64,000 bases of DNA. It comes from Mycobacterium sp. PO1 (GTDB lineage: Bacteria; Actinomycetota; Actinomycetes; Mycobacteriales; Mycobacteriaceae). The translations under genes were made by a program, and so were the position numbers. Numbering within the stretch: the first letter of the stretch is position 1; each line of letters opens with the position of its first letter. The notes under the pieces were generated by a model. That model was given only the letters and a program-made list of their open reading frames with translations, searched no databases and was not told the DNA's origin. Location of the stretch: contig NZ_BLTG01000052.1 in assembly GCF_017312405.1 (NCBI RefSeq), positions 1-64,000 of the forward strand. Reading direction: 5' to 3'. Positions 56,171-64,000 of the stretch are shown piece after piece.

Positions 56171-56304
56171 GCACCCAACGCTATCGCGCAGCGTGCGGGA
56201 TAGCCATGCCGCGGGTACGTATTACCTCAGCGTCAGATACCCGCCACGCGTGATTTCATGGTTCTGGTTGCTTGCGACGACGGATTCCGTGCACAATCAT
56301 CGGC

Positions 56305-56826
56305 ATGGCTAACCCGGGGATACCGCGCGCCGTCGGCCCCGTCTCTTTCCGCGTCAACCAGTCCCGCCCCGGGGCCGCGTTCCAGCTCGACGAGCTGTCG
56401 AAGGCGATCATCGAGAAGCTGCAGCAGGACGGTCGCCGCTCCTATGCGGGCATCGGCAAGGCGGTCGGCCTGTCCGAGGCGGCCGTGCGTCAGCGCGTGC
56501 AGCGCATGGTCGACGCCGGCGTCATGCAGATCGTGGCGGTCACCGATCCGATGCAGCTGGGCTTCGCGCGCCAGGCGATGATCGGCATCCGCTGCACCGG
56601 CGACACCACCAAGATCGCGGAGAAACTCGCCGCCATCGAGTCGGTGGACTACGTGGTGCTCACCGCAGGATCCTTCGACGCGATCGTCGAAGTGGTCTGC
56701 GAGGACGACGACAGCCTGCTCGACCTACTCAACACCCAGATCCGCGCATTGCCGGGAGTGATATCCACAGAAACGCTCGTCTATCTCAAACTTGTTAAGC
56801 AGCAATATAATTGGGGAACACGATGA
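56305..56826 (+). CDS. Lrp/AsnC-family regulator
   Basis: 173 residues from ATG 56305. Helix-turn-helix FQLDELSKAIIEKLQQDGRR, SYAGIGKAVGLSEAAVRQRV, then a RAM-type ligand domain (VDYVVLTAGSFDAIVEVVCE). CACAAT eight bases before the ATG could be the -10 of a leaderless transcript. Its stop overlaps the aminotransferase start (ATGA), so it is co-transcribed with that gene and probably also controls the divergent aldehyde dehydrogenase. Confidence 0.92.
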   Translation: MANPGIPRAVGPVSFRVNQSRPGAAFQLDELSKAIIEKLQQDGRRSYAGIGKAVGLSEAAVRQRVQRMVDAGVMQIVAVTDPMQLGFARQAMIGIRCTGDTTKIAEKLAAIESVDYVVLTAGSFDAIVEVVCEDDDSLLDLLNTQIRALPGVISTETLVYLKLVKQQYNWGTR

Positions 56827-58208
56827 CAACAACCGATATCGCACCCGAGGTGTCCACAGATCTGGGCGCCAAGGCCAACCGCCATCTGTGGGGACACTTC
56901 GCCCGGCACGGCGCCGGCATCACCCCGCCGATCATCACCCGCGGCGAGGGTGTCCACATCTGGGACGACCAGGGCCGCCAGTACATCGACGGGCTCTCCG
57001 GACTGTTCGTGGTCCAGGCCGGCCACGGCCGCAAGGAGCTCGCCGAAGCCGCCGCCAAGCAGGCCGAGAAGCTGGCGTTCTTCCCGCTGTGGTCCTACGC
57101 CACGCCGACGGCGATCGAGCTCGCCGAGCGTCTCGCCCACTACGCCCCCGGCGACCTGAACCGGGTGTTCTTCACCACCGGCGGCGGCGAGGCCGTCGAA
57201 TCAGCCTGGAAGCTGGCCAAGCAGTACTTCAAGCTGACCGGCAAGCCCGGCAAGTTCAAGGTGATCTCGCGGGCCATCGCCTATCACGGCACCCCTCAGG
57301 GCGCGCTGGCCATCACCGGCCTGCCCGACTTCAAGAAGCCGTTCGAGCCGCTGACCCCCGGCGGGTTCCGGGTGCCGAACACCAACTTCTACCGCGCACC
57401 CGCGCCGTATGACACCGACATCAAGGCATGGGGCGCCTACTGCGCCGACCGCATCGCCGAGGCCATCGAGTTCGAGGGCCCCGACACCGTCGCGGCCGTC
57501 TTCCTGGAGCCGGTGCAGAACGCCGGCGGCTGCTTCCCGCCGCCGCCCGGCTACTTCGAACGGGTCCGCGAGATCTGCGACGAGTACGACGTCCTGCTGG
57601 TCTCCGACGAGGTGATCTGCGCCTACGGCCGCATCGGGTCGATGTTCGCCTGCGACGACTTCGATTACGTACCCGACATGATCACCTGCGCCAAGGGTCT
57701 GACCTCGGGGTACTCCCCGATCGGGGCGATGATCGCCAGCGACCGGTTGTTCGAGCCGTTCAACGACGGCAAGACCACGTTCGGGCACGGCTACACCTTC
57801 GGCGGGCACCCGGTGTCCTCGGCGGTGGCCCTGGCCAACCTCGACATCTTCGAACGTGAAGGCATCAACGACCACGTCAAGCAGATGGCGCCGGCGTTCC
57901 GCGCCACGCTCGAGAAGCTGCACGACCTGCCGATCGTCGGTGACGTGCGCGGTGAAGGGTTCTTCTACGGCATCGAGCTGGTCAAGGACAAGGCCACCAA
58001 GGAGACCTTCAACGACGAGGAGAGCGAGCGGCTGCTGCGCGGGTTCCTGACGCCGGCGTTGTGGGAGGCGGGGTTGTACTGCCGCGCCGACGACCGCGGC
58101 GACCCAGTGGTGCAGTTGGCTCCGCCGCTGATCTGCGGGCAGAAGGAGTTCGACGCGATCTACGACATCCTGCACGGCGTACTGAGCGAGGCCTCGGCAC
58201 GCATGTAG
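56823..58208 (+). CDS. Class III PLP aminotransferase, Rv3329-like
   Basis: 461 residues. PLP lysine in MITCAKGLTSGYSPIGAM, the LLVSDEVICAYGRIGSMFAC aspartate/cofactor region, FFTTGGGEAVESAWKLAKQY, and the phosphate-binding GHGYTFGGHPVSSA. The family includes putrescine, GABA and beta-alanine:pyruvate transaminases. Gene order with sigJ and dacB1 matches M. tuberculosis Rv3329. With the aldehyde dehydrogenase it makes a two-step amine degradation route. A long hairpin follows. Confidence 0.9.
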   Translation: MTTTDIAPEVSTDLGAKANRHLWGHFARHGAGITPPIITRGEGVHIWDDQGRQYIDGLSGLFVVQAGHGRKELAEAAAKQAEKLAFFPLWSYATPTAIELAERLAHYAPGDLNRVFFTTGGGEAVESAWKLAKQYFKLTGKPGKFKVISRAIAYHGTPQGALAITGLPDFKKPFEPLTPGGFRVPNTNFYRAPAPYDTDIKAWGAYCADRIAEAIEFEGPDTVAAVFLEPVQNAGGCFPPPPGYFERVREICDEYDVLLVSDEVICAYGRIGSMFACDDFDYVPDMITCAKGLTSGYSPIGAMIASDRLFEPFNDGKTTFGHGYTFGGHPVSSAVALANLDIFEREGINDHVKQMAPAFRATLEKLHDLPIVGDVRGEGFFYGIELVKDKATKETFNDEESERLLRGFLTPALWEAGLYCRADDRGDPVVQLAPPLICGQKEFDAIYDILHGVLSEASARM

Positions 58209-58210
58209 AC

Positions 58211-58282
58211 GTCTCCGCCGGAATTGCGTTCCGAGCGCGTTTTCGCGCGAACTCCCCTCGCGGAGCGCAATTCCGGCGAGAC
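58211..58282. repeat. Large intergenic palindrome after the aminotransferase gene
   Basis: GTCTCCGCCGGAATTGCG plus TTCCG (58211-58233) pairs with CGGAGCGCAATTCCGGCG plus AGAC (58261-58282) apart from one bulge and one mismatch. A second hairpin, GCGCG-TTTT-CGCGC (58235-58248), lies inside. Likely transcript end for the aminotransferase gene and a palindromic dispersed element. Confidence 0.75.
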
Positions 58283-58289
58283 TTCTGGT

Positions 58290-59315
58290 GTGAAGGTCCC
58301 CGCGAGGTCCAAGCCACCCGTCGATCCGGTGCGGTGGCAGGCCCCCGCCGTGGACGCGCTACCCGAGGTCCCCGCTCCGGTGATCAACCTGGTACCGGTG
58401 CCCGGCGGCGAGCCCGAGGATGTCCGCGTCGGCAGTGACGGGCAGTTGTGGACCGGTGCCCACGACGGCGGCATCGTGCGGTTGCGACCCGACGGCAGCG
58501 CCGCCGAGGTCGTCGCAAACACCGGCGGGCGTCCGCTCGGCCTGGGTTTCCGTGCGGACGGACGGCTGCTGGTATGCGACAGCCCGAAGGGGCTGCTCTC
58601 CGTCGACACCGCCACCGGCGATGTCACGACCCTCGTCACGCAGGTCGGTGGCGGGATCTTGCAGTTCTGCTCCAATGTGGTCGAAACCGCGGACGGCACC
58701 GTCTATTTCACCGAGTCGACGAGCGCGTTCACGGTCGCCGACTATGTCGGGGCCATCCTGGAGGCGCGCGGGCGCGGGGCGCTGCACCGCCTCGACCCGG
58801 ACGGCACCGTCACCACCGTCGTCGACGGTCTGTACTTCGCCAACGGGGTGACGCTGACCGCGGACGGCTCGGCGCTGGTGATCGCCGAGACACAGGGCCG
58901 GCGCCTGTCCAAGTACTGGCTGACCGGCCCGCAGGCCGGTCAGCTGACACCGCTGGCGGTCAACCTGCCCGCAATGCCCGACAACCTGTCGACCGGGGCC
59001 GACGGCCGGATCTGGTGCGCCATGGTCACCCCGGCCAACCCGGTGGCCGATCGCCTGGCGGCAGGGCCACCGATGTTGCGCAAGATGGTGTGGCGACTAC
59101 CACCACGCCTGCAGCCGAAACCGGCGTCGGTGGTGTGGGCGGTGGCGTTCGACCCCGACAGCGGCGAACCGGTTGCGGGTCTGCGCACCACCCATCCGGA
59201 CTTCAGCATGGTCACCGCAGCCGTCGAGGCCCACGGGCGGCTCTGGCTGGGCAGCATCGGCGCGGGATACCTCGGCTGGGTCGACCTCGAGCAGACCCGA
59301 CTCCCCCGGCGTTGA
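58290..59315 (+). CDS. SMP-30/gluconolactonase-like beta-propeller protein
   Basis: 341 residues from GTG 58290. Repeated beta-propeller blades are visible (GEPEDVRVGSDGQLWTGAHD, GRPLGLGFRADGRLLVCDS, YFANGVTLTADGSALVIAET, MPDNLSTGADGRIWCAM), with the strictosidine-synthase-like N-x-[DN] metal region. It may be a lactonase or an esterase; no signal peptide. The stop codon lies inside repeat copy A. Confidence 0.8.
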   Translation: MKVPARSKPPVDPVRWQAPAVDALPEVPAPVINLVPVPGGEPEDVRVGSDGQLWTGAHDGGIVRLRPDGSAAEVVANTGGRPLGLGFRADGRLLVCDSPKGLLSVDTATGDVTTLVTQVGGGILQFCSNVVETADGTVYFTESTSAFTVADYVGAILEARGRGALHRLDPDGTVTTVVDGLYFANGVTLTADGSALVIAETQGRRLSKYWLTGPQAGQLTPLAVNLPAMPDNLSTGADGRIWCAMVTPANPVADRLAAGPPMLRKMVWRLPPRLQPKPASVVWAVAFDPDSGEPVAGLRTTHPDFSMVTAAVEAHGRLWLGSIGAGYLGWVDLEQTRLPRR

Positions 59316-59373
59316 GACTGCGGCTGTGGCGGGAAAGTGCGAGAGAGCAGCACCGTGAGCGCATTCTGAACGC
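59311..59373. repeat. Dispersed 62-bp intergenic repeat, copy A
   Basis: Begins GTTGAGACTGCGG and ends GCGCATTCTGAACG, with the 19-base core TGGCGGGAAAGTGCGAGAG at 59327-59345 that recurs exactly in copy B (62394-62412). The ends AGACTGCG and CGCATTCT form an imperfect terminal inverted repeat (7 of 8). It supplies the stop codon of the SMP-30-like gene. Confidence 0.8.
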
Positions 59374-59384
59374 GGGGGGGTCAG

Positions 59385-60209
59385 TCACTCCTTGATGAAG
59401 TCGAGGAGGTCGGCGTTGATGGTGTCCGCGTGGGTGGTCGGCATGCCATGCGGAAAGCCTTGATAGGTCTTCAGCGTCGCGTTCTGAAGCAGCTCAGCCG
59501 ATTTCGGACCCGACGCCACGTAGGGGACGATCTGGTCGTCGACACTGTGCATCACCAGGACGGGCACGGTGATCTTCGTCAGATCCTCGGTGAAATCGGT
59601 CTGGGAGAACGCCACGATGCCATCGTAGTGGGACAACGCGTCTCCCATCATTCCTTGGCGCCACCAGTTTTCGATGATCGCCTCCGACGGCTCGGTGTCG
59701 GGTCGGTTGAACCCGTAGAACGGTCCGGCGGCCAGCGAGCGGTAGAACACCGACCGGTTGGCGGCCAGTTGCGACTGCAGATCGTCGAAGACGTCCTTCG
59801 GCAACCCGTCGGGGTTGGCCTCGGTGCGCACCATCAACGGCGGCACCGCGCTGATGAGGGCGGCTTTGGCGACCCGGCTCTGTCCGTGGCGCGCGAGATA
59901 ACGGACGACCTCGCCGCCGCCGGTGGAGTGACCGACGTGGATGGCGCCGCGCAGGTCGAGGTGCTCGGTGAGCGCCGCGAGATCGTCGGCGTAGTGGTCG
60001 AGGTCGTGACCGCCGGGAGTCTGGGTGGAGCGGCCGTGACCGCGTCGGTCATGGGCGATGACCCGGTAGCCCTGCTGCACGAAGAACAACATCTGGTTGT
60101 CCCAGTCGTCCGACGACAGCGGCCAGCCGTGGCTGAAGACGATGGGCCGGCCGGAACCCCAGTCCTTGTAGAAGATCTCGGTGCCGTCGGACGTGGTGAT
60201 GGTGGCCAT
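59385..60209 (-). CDS. Cofactor-free haloperoxidase-like alpha/beta hydrolase
   Basis: 274 residues, the standard length of bacterial non-haem chloroperoxidases. Motifs: [25 protein letters not shown], nucleophile elbow [14 protein letters not shown] (Ser), acid in [11 protein letters not shown] and catalytic His in [12 protein letters not shown]. It can act as perhydrolase or esterase. ATG with AAGGAAC upstream. Confidence 0.9.
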   Translation of the reverse strand: MATITTSDGTEIFYKDWGSGRPIVFSHGWPLSSDDWDNQMLFFVQQGYRVIAHDRRGHGRSTQTPGGHDLDHYADDLAALTEHLDLRGAIHVGHSTGGGEVVRYLARHGQSRVAKAALISAVPPLMVRTEANPDGLPKDVFDDLQSQLAANRSVFYRSLAAGPFYGFNRPDTEPSEAIIENWWRQGMMGDALSHYDGIVAFSQTDFTEDLTKITVPVLVMHSVDDQIVPYVASGPKSAELLQNATLKTYQGFPHGMPTTHADTINADLLDFIKE

Positions 60210-60440
60210 GCGGGTTCCTTCGCTGTCGATCGGTTCGGACCTGCCTGGCGTCGATCGTGCTCGTGAGGCCGGCGTGTGTCATCGACGCTGACGACCATCA
60301 CAGTATTCCGGCTACCACCCGGTTTTGGCGCGGGAGTAGTCGATTCCTGCCAGCGACCGGTCAATTTCTGCCAGCGGAAATCAACTGCCTGACCTGCGGG
60401 TTACACCGGGCAGAACTCAAGATCAGAAAGAGGAACCGAG

Positions 60441-60743
60441 ATGAAGAGCATCACTGTCGCCACCGCCGCCGCTGCCGGATTGACCGCCGCCGTCCTGGGA
60501 CTGGCCGCCCCCGCCGCCGCCGCCCCGAGTGGCTCCGATGCCCAGCAGACCATCAGCCAGCTCGAAGCCGACGGCAACCGCGTCATCGTCAACCGCCTGT
60601 CCGACACCCCGCTGTCGCAGGCGACCGTCGTCGCCGTCCAACCGGGACCGGCCCTGCGCGGCACCGTGCCCAACACCGGCTACAACGACGACAACCGCCA
60701 GGACGTCGTCACCGGCCAGGTCTACTACGTCGACATCCGCTGA
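60441..60743 (+). CDS. Small secreted mycobacterial protein
   Basis: 100 residues. Signal peptide residues 1-28 (AAAAGLTAAVLGLAAPAAAA). The mature part QTISQLEADGNRVIVNRLSD, then LSQATVVAVQPGP, matches a family of small secreted mycobacterial proteins of unknown role. Many relatives have a cysteine pair where this one has none. AGAGGA precedes the ATG. Its stop codon falls within the first of three tandem hairpin-forming repeats. Confidence 0.8.
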   Translation: MKSITVATAAAAGLTAAVLGLAAPAAAAPSGSDAQQTISQLEADGNRVIVNRLSDTPLSQATVVAVQPGPALRGTVPNTGYNDDNRQDVVTGQVYYVDIR

Positions 60744-60802
60744 GCGGATAATCGGACAGGAGTCCGCTGAGCGGATAATCAGGCAGGAGTCCGCTGAGCG
60801 GA
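60736..60802. repeat. 27-bp tandem repeats with mini-hairpins
   Basis: Copies at 60736-60762 and 60763-60789 differ at two bases; a third, truncated copy (13 bases) starts at 60790. Each begins TCCGC-TGA-GCGGA, a 5-bp hairpin, and the first two end CAGGAG. The first copy contains the end of the secreted protein gene. Confidence 0.85.
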
Positions 60803-60817
60803 CCGCCCGACGACAGA

Positions 60818-60849
60818 GGGGCACCCCGAGTACCCGGGGTGCCCCTTTT
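60818..60849 (+). terminator. Intrinsic terminator with T-tract
   Basis: GGGGCACCCCG (60818-60828), loop AGTACC, CGGGGTGCCCC (60835-60845), then TTTT. This is the clearest canonical rho-independent terminator in the window and ends the secreted protein transcript. Confidence 0.93.
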
Positions 60850-60859
60850 CGTCGCGGTG

Positions 60860-61033
60860 CTAGACGCTGTGCAGTCGAACCGGCGGCAGTTCTGTCCTCG
60901 ACTGGTAGGACGGATGTCGGCGCATCGCCTCGTCGAGCTCGCGGGCACGCCGTCGCGACGCACGCCAGGCCGGGTGCGATTCCAGGTGGACAACAGGGTT
61001 GGCGGCGGTCTTCGTCGTCATGGTCGGCATCAT
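60860..61033 (-). CDS. Small basic hypothetical protein
   Basis: 57 residues from ATG 61033 (or 61030), below usual length cut-offs. It reads MMPTMTTKTAANPVVHLESH followed by an Arg-rich helix (ASRRRARELDEAMRRH) and ends LPPVRLHSV. GGAAGGG lies eight bases upstream, codon choice is normal for this genome, and the frame fits the otherwise empty stretch between a terminator and the metallophosphoesterase gene. No family recognised; the helix is compatible with nucleic-acid or ribosome binding, which is a guess. Confidence 0.6.
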   Translation of the reverse strand: MMPTMTTKTAANPVVHLESHPAWRASRRRARELDEAMRRHPSYQSRTELPPVRLHSV

Positions 61034-61144
61034 GTTCAGAGCCCTTCCGCTGAGGCTGGATATGACAAGCGTGCCCAGGTGACCTGAGTATTTGCGTCGT
61101 CGTTTGCCGTGAACTTGATAAGAAATGCCCGGCCGGATCAGGGG

Positions 61145-62311
61145 CTAAACGCTGTCGCTGCGCAACGTCAACACGCTGATGTCCGGCGGCGCCCCGATAC
61201 GGACGGGTGGTCCCCAGAAGCCTGCTCCGCGGGTGACGTACAGCTGCGTCCCGTCCACCTCGGACAACCCGGCCAACGCGGGCTGGGCCAGCTCGACCGC
61301 GTAGTGGAACGGCCACATCTGACCGCCATGGGTGTGACCGGAGAGCTGGAGGTCGACGCCCCGCTGCGCCACCTGCTGCACCTGGACCGGTTGGTGCGCC
61401 AACAAGATCGTGGGTTGGTCGGGGGTCGCACCGGCCAGCGCCCGTTCGTAGTCCGGCCCGGCTGAATCCGAGTCGCCGGCAGGATCGTTGACACCGGCGA
61501 GGACGAAACCACCGCTGCCGCGACGGATCCGGGTGCTCTCGTTGCGCAGAATGTTCATCCCGAACCGTTCGAGTTCGGTCAACCACTCGGCGGTGTCCTC
61601 GACGAAGTACTCGTGATTGCCTGTCACGAAGAATGTCCCCTCGCGGGAGACCAAGTCCTGCAGCGGTTGTGCGGCGGAGCCGAGCTCGGCCACGGTCCCG
61701 TCGACCAGATCGCCGACGACGGCTACCAGGTCGGGTTCGGTCGCGTTGATCATCGACACGATCCGTTCGGTGTGTGCCCGTCCGCGCAGCGGTCCCAGAT
61801 GGATGTCGGACACCACGGCGATGCGGAAGCCGTCCATCGCAGGGTCGAGGCGCCGCAGGCGGACCGGAACGCGGAGCAGATCGGGGCGCCGCAGCGCGGT
61901 GGTGGCGCCGACGCCGACCAACCCGACGGCCGCGACTCCCGCTGCTGCGGCGGTGGTGCGGGCCAGAAACACCCGGCGATCCACGGTCGGCTCCGCCGCC
62001 GGTGGGTCGGCGCGCCGGCGCCGACGCGCCAGCCACAGCACCAGCCGCACCGGCTCCACCGCGAGCAGCAGCAGGAACAGGTACACCACCACGCCGAACC
62101 ACAGGTATCCCGGCCAGGCCACCCACCCGGTGTGGGTCACCCCGAGTGTCCGGGGCAACACGAGGGCGGCGATCAACAGCGCCAGCAGCAGCACCAGAGC
62201 CGCCGACATCAGGACTCTCGTCCGGCCGGGCGAGGTCGTGTCCTTGACCGTCCGCTTCCAGACATAGAGATGCATCAGCCCGAGGATCGAGCCGAGAACA
62301 AGGATGAACAT
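61145..62311 (-). CDS. Membrane-anchored metallophosphoesterase
   Basis: 388 residues from ATG 62311 (MFILVLGSILG), with AAGGA upstream; a longer start exists. Three or four membrane helices, then a second hydrophobic segment after RRVFL, then a calcineurin-like domain outside the cytosol or at the membrane: VVSDIHLGPL, VAVVGDLVDG, FVTGNHEYF, LLAHQP and LSGHTHGGQMWPF give the full dimetal site. It resembles YkuE/Cdc1-like phosphoesterases; the substrate (lipid or nucleotide) is unknown. Confidence 0.88.
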   Translation of the reverse strand: MFILVLGSILGLMHLYVWKRTVKDTTSPGRTRVLMSAALVLLLALLIAALVLPRTLGVTHTGWVAWPGYLWFGVVVYLFLLLLAVEPVRLVLWLARRRRRADPPAAEPTVDRRVFLARTTAAAAGVAAVGLVGVGATTALRRPDLLRVPVRLRRLDPAMDGFRIAVVSDIHLGPLRGRAHTERIVSMINATEPDLVAVVGDLVDGTVAELGSAAQPLQDLVSREGTFFVTGNHEYFVEDTAEWLTELERFGMNILRNESTRIRRGSGGFVLAGVNDPAGDSDSAGPDYERALAGATPDQPTILLAHQPVQVQQVAQRGVDLQLSGHTHGGQMWPFHYAVELAQPALAGLSEVDGTQLYVTRGAGFWGPPVRIGAPPDISVLTLRSDSV

Positions 62312-62377
62312 GGGGTCCTTAGCGTGACGCGGCGTTGGCACCACCCTAGTTCGGCCGACGAAAGTCACGGCCCCTGC

Positions 62378-62440
62378 GTTGAGGCTGCGCTCCTGGCGGG
62401 AAAGTGCGAGAGGACCCCGCAGTGGTCGCAGTCTGAACGG
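62378..62440. repeat. Dispersed 62-bp intergenic repeat, copy B
   Basis: Begins GTTGAGGCTGCGC and ends CGCAGTCTGAACGG. It shares with copy A (59311-59373) the start, the 19-base core TGGCGGGAAAGTGCGAGAG (62394-62412) and the CTGAACG end; the middle has diverged. The terminal AGGCTGCG and CGCAGTCT are an imperfect inverted pair. Confidence 0.8.
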
Positions 62441-62530
62441 AGAGGGCGAGTCACAATTGCAACACTGATCACAACAGTCACCGCGTGGCGCACCGATCCG
62501 ACGGCCCGCATCGCTTAATCTGCGCTCACG

Positions 62531-63742
62531 ATGGCGACCCTACGGAAGTTCTGCGTGCGCGCGTCGGCGCTGGTCATGGCCGGGATGCTGGTGATGGCCC
62601 CGGGCGCGGCGGCCGACCCCGCCGTCGACCCCAACATCTGCCCCTACCGCGAAACGACACCGCCGGCTGTCGACCTGTCGGAGGTACCCGAGTTCGGTGA
62701 TCCGCCGGCTCCGCTGCCCGTGCCCGCCAAACCGATGGGCGGCGACGCGCTGTCCGGCTGCGGCATCATCACCGCCCCGGGCACCCCGCCGGTACCCGAG
62801 GAGGTCTCGGCGGAAGCCTGGCTGGTCGCCGACCTCGACACCGGCGACGTCATCGCCGCCCGCGACCCGCATGGCCGGCACCGGCCCGCCAGCGTCATCA
62901 AGGTCGCCACCGCCGCGCAGGCGCTGCGCGATCTGCCGTTGCACAAAGTGGTGCCGGGCACCGCCGACGACGCGGCCCAGGAGGGCACCAAGGTCGGGGT
63001 CGGCGAGGGCGGCTTCTACTCCATCAACGACCTGCTGCACGGGCTGCTGATGTACTCCGGCAACGACGCGGCGCACGCGCTGGCCATGCAGATGGGCGGC
63101 ATGCAGACCACGCTGAACAAGCTCAACGTGCTCGCCGGGCAACTGGGCGCCCGAGACACCCGGATCGCCACCCCGTCCGGACTCGACGGACCCGGCATGA
63201 GCACCTCGGTGTACGACCTGGGCCTGTTCTACCGATACGCCTGGAAGAACCCGGTGTTCGCGGACATCGTGGCCACCCGCGACTTCACCTTCCCCGGCCG
63301 GGACGGGTCGAGCTACCCGATCGAGAACGACAACAGGCTGCTCGCCAACTATCCCGGGGCGCTGGGCGGCAAGACCGGCTTCACCGACGATGCGGGCCAG
63401 ACGTACGTCGGCGCGGCCGAACGCGACGGCCGCCGGCTGATCGCGGTGTTGCTGCGCGGAACCCGCCAGCCGATCGCGCCGTGGGAGCAAGCGGTACGGC
63501 TGCTCGACTACGGATTCGCCACCGCGCCCGGCACCAAGGTGGGGACCTTGATCGAACCCGATCCGGCGCTCGTCGCGCCGGAACCGGGCCCCGAGTCCGC
63601 GACGACGACCACCATGGCCGACGCCGTGTTGCCCGACGCTGACGCGATGCCGGTGCGGGTCGGCGTGGGCGTGATCGGCAGTGTGATCGTGTTCAGCCTC
63701 ATCATGGGCGCACGAGCGCTCAACCGGCGCCCGCAGCACTGA
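62531..63742 (+). CDS. dacB1: D-alanyl-D-alanine carboxypeptidase
   Basis: 403 residues, penicillin-binding protein of the S11 family. Signal peptide residues 1-29. Active-site motifs S-x2-K in [12 protein letters not shown]-x-N in [10 protein letters not shown] and K-T-G in [12 protein letters not shown]-terminal membrane helix ([18 protein letters not shown]) anchors it in the inner membrane with the domain outside. It trims the terminal D-Ala from peptidoglycan stems. Matches Rv3330. Confidence 0.95.
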   Translation: MATLRKFCVRASALVMAGMLVMAPGAAADPAVDPNICPYRETTPPAVDLSEVPEFGDPPAPLPVPAKPMGGDALSGCGIITAPGTPPVPEEVSAEAWLVADLDTGDVIAARDPHGRHRPASVIKVATAAQALRDLPLHKVVPGTADDAAQEGTKVGVGEGGFYSINDLLHGLLMYSGNDAAHALAMQMGGMQTTLNKLNVLAGQLGARDTRIATPSGLDGPGMSTSVYDLGLFYRYAWKNPVFADIVATRDFTFPGRDGSSYPIENDNRLLANYPGALGGKTGFTDDAGQTYVGAAERDGRRLIAVLLRGTRQPIAPWEQAVRLLDYGFATAPGTKVGTLIEPDPALVAPEPGPESATTTTMADAVLPDADAMPVRVGVGVIGSVIVFSLIMGARALNRRPQH

Positions 63743-63745
63743 CGA

Positions 63746-64000
63746 CTACCGCTGCCGCCACCGCGAAAGACTCAGCGCGCCAGCCGCTCCCGCGGCGACC
63801 GCCGCAGCGGCCTGCCAGGGACGAAGGCCGGGACGGTGGATGATGCGGTTGTTGATGACCGCCGGCCCGGGGGCCGGGACGGGCTCCTCCCCCATGTTCT
63901 CCGGCAGCGTCGCCGCCCATGCCGTGGAGAAGAGCACCAGCCGCGCGGTGATGTAGGCGAACACCATCAGGCCCAGCACCGGACCGAACGTCGCGCCCGC
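63746..64000 (-). CDS. YihY/BrkB-like membrane protein, C-terminal part
   Basis: Only the last 84 codons are in the window; the start is to the right. FGPVLGLMVFAYITARLVLFSTAWAAT is the final membrane helix signature of the YihY/BrkB family, followed by a soluble tail with ENMGEEPVPAPGP and a second hydrophobic stretch. A homologue lies near dacB1 in M. tuberculosis (Rv3335c). Convergent with dacB1, three bases apart. Partial. Confidence 0.75.
   Translation of the reverse strand, partial: AGATFGPVLGLMVFAYITARLVLFSTAWAATLPENMGEEPVPAPGPAVINNRIIHRPGLRPWQAAAAVAAGAAGALSLSRWRQR

Overview
This is a high-GC actinobacterial chromosome segment, almost certainly a rapid-growing, pigmented Mycobacterium/Mycolicibacterium. 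The reasons are GC-rich codons, many GTG/TTG starts, two MmpL transporters, an LpdA-type quinone reductase, M20 amidohydrolases paired as in amiA1/amiB1, and gene order that follows the M. tuberculosis Rv3300c-Rv3335c interval (pseudouridine synthase, glpD2, lpdA, Rv3304, amiA1-amiB1, deoD, pmmB, upp, Rv3311, add-deoA-cdd, sdhCDAB, sigJ, Rv3329, dacB1, yihY-like). Species-specific blocks are inserted into that backbone. No rRNA, tRNA, CRISPR array, prophage or intact insertion sequence was recognised.

Layout. 1-7.2 kb: end of an SDR gene, a small secreted protein, a pseudouridine synthase coupled to glpD, a secreted esterase-like protein, lpdA and a gamma-glutamylcyclotransferase-like gene. 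7.2-7.75 kb: decayed DNA with intergenic repeats and a frameshifted AbiEi-type antitoxin remnant. 7.75-18.1 kb: an MmpL transporter with a TetR regulator, a PucR regulator with a D-amino-acid-oxidase-like enzyme and a Gre factor, a ROK regulator, a TauE/SafE exporter and a beta-carbonic anhydrase. 18.1-31.8 kb: amidohydrolases and nucleoside/sugar salvage (deoD, pmmB, upp, add, deoA, cdd), interrupted by an AbrB/MarR pair and by a putative type VII secretion substrate pair whose second member is an NlpC/P60 hydrolase. 32-35.5 kb: sdhCDAB.

35.5-49.5 kb: TipA-like MerR regulator, a hydrolase/CGNR pair, an AI-2E family permease and a carotenoid locus: glycosyltransferase, idi, then an opposite-strand train mmpL-crtE-crtI-crtB-crtU-Rieske oxygenase in which each crt junction overlaps start to stop. 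There is no lycopene cyclase in the window, and the Rieske protein keeps the residues of an active oxygenase. 49.5-52.1 kb: a carboxymuconolactone decarboxylase gene with a textbook ECF41-type promoter, a luciferase-like monooxygenase whose start lies in a perfect hairpin, and the ECF41-type sigma factor (sigJ) itself. 52.2-58.2 kb: a probable amine/GABA catabolic set (APC permease, universal stress protein, aldehyde dehydrogenase, Lrp regulator, class III aminotransferase). 58.2-64 kb: SMP-30-like protein, haloperoxidase-like hydrolase, small secreted and small hypothetical proteins, a metallophosphoesterase, dacB1 and the start of a YihY-like gene, with several dispersed intergenic repeats.

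Functions were assigned by reading motifs and from family knowledge. No database search was run, so family names rest on recognition and start sites on ribosome-binding-site spacing.
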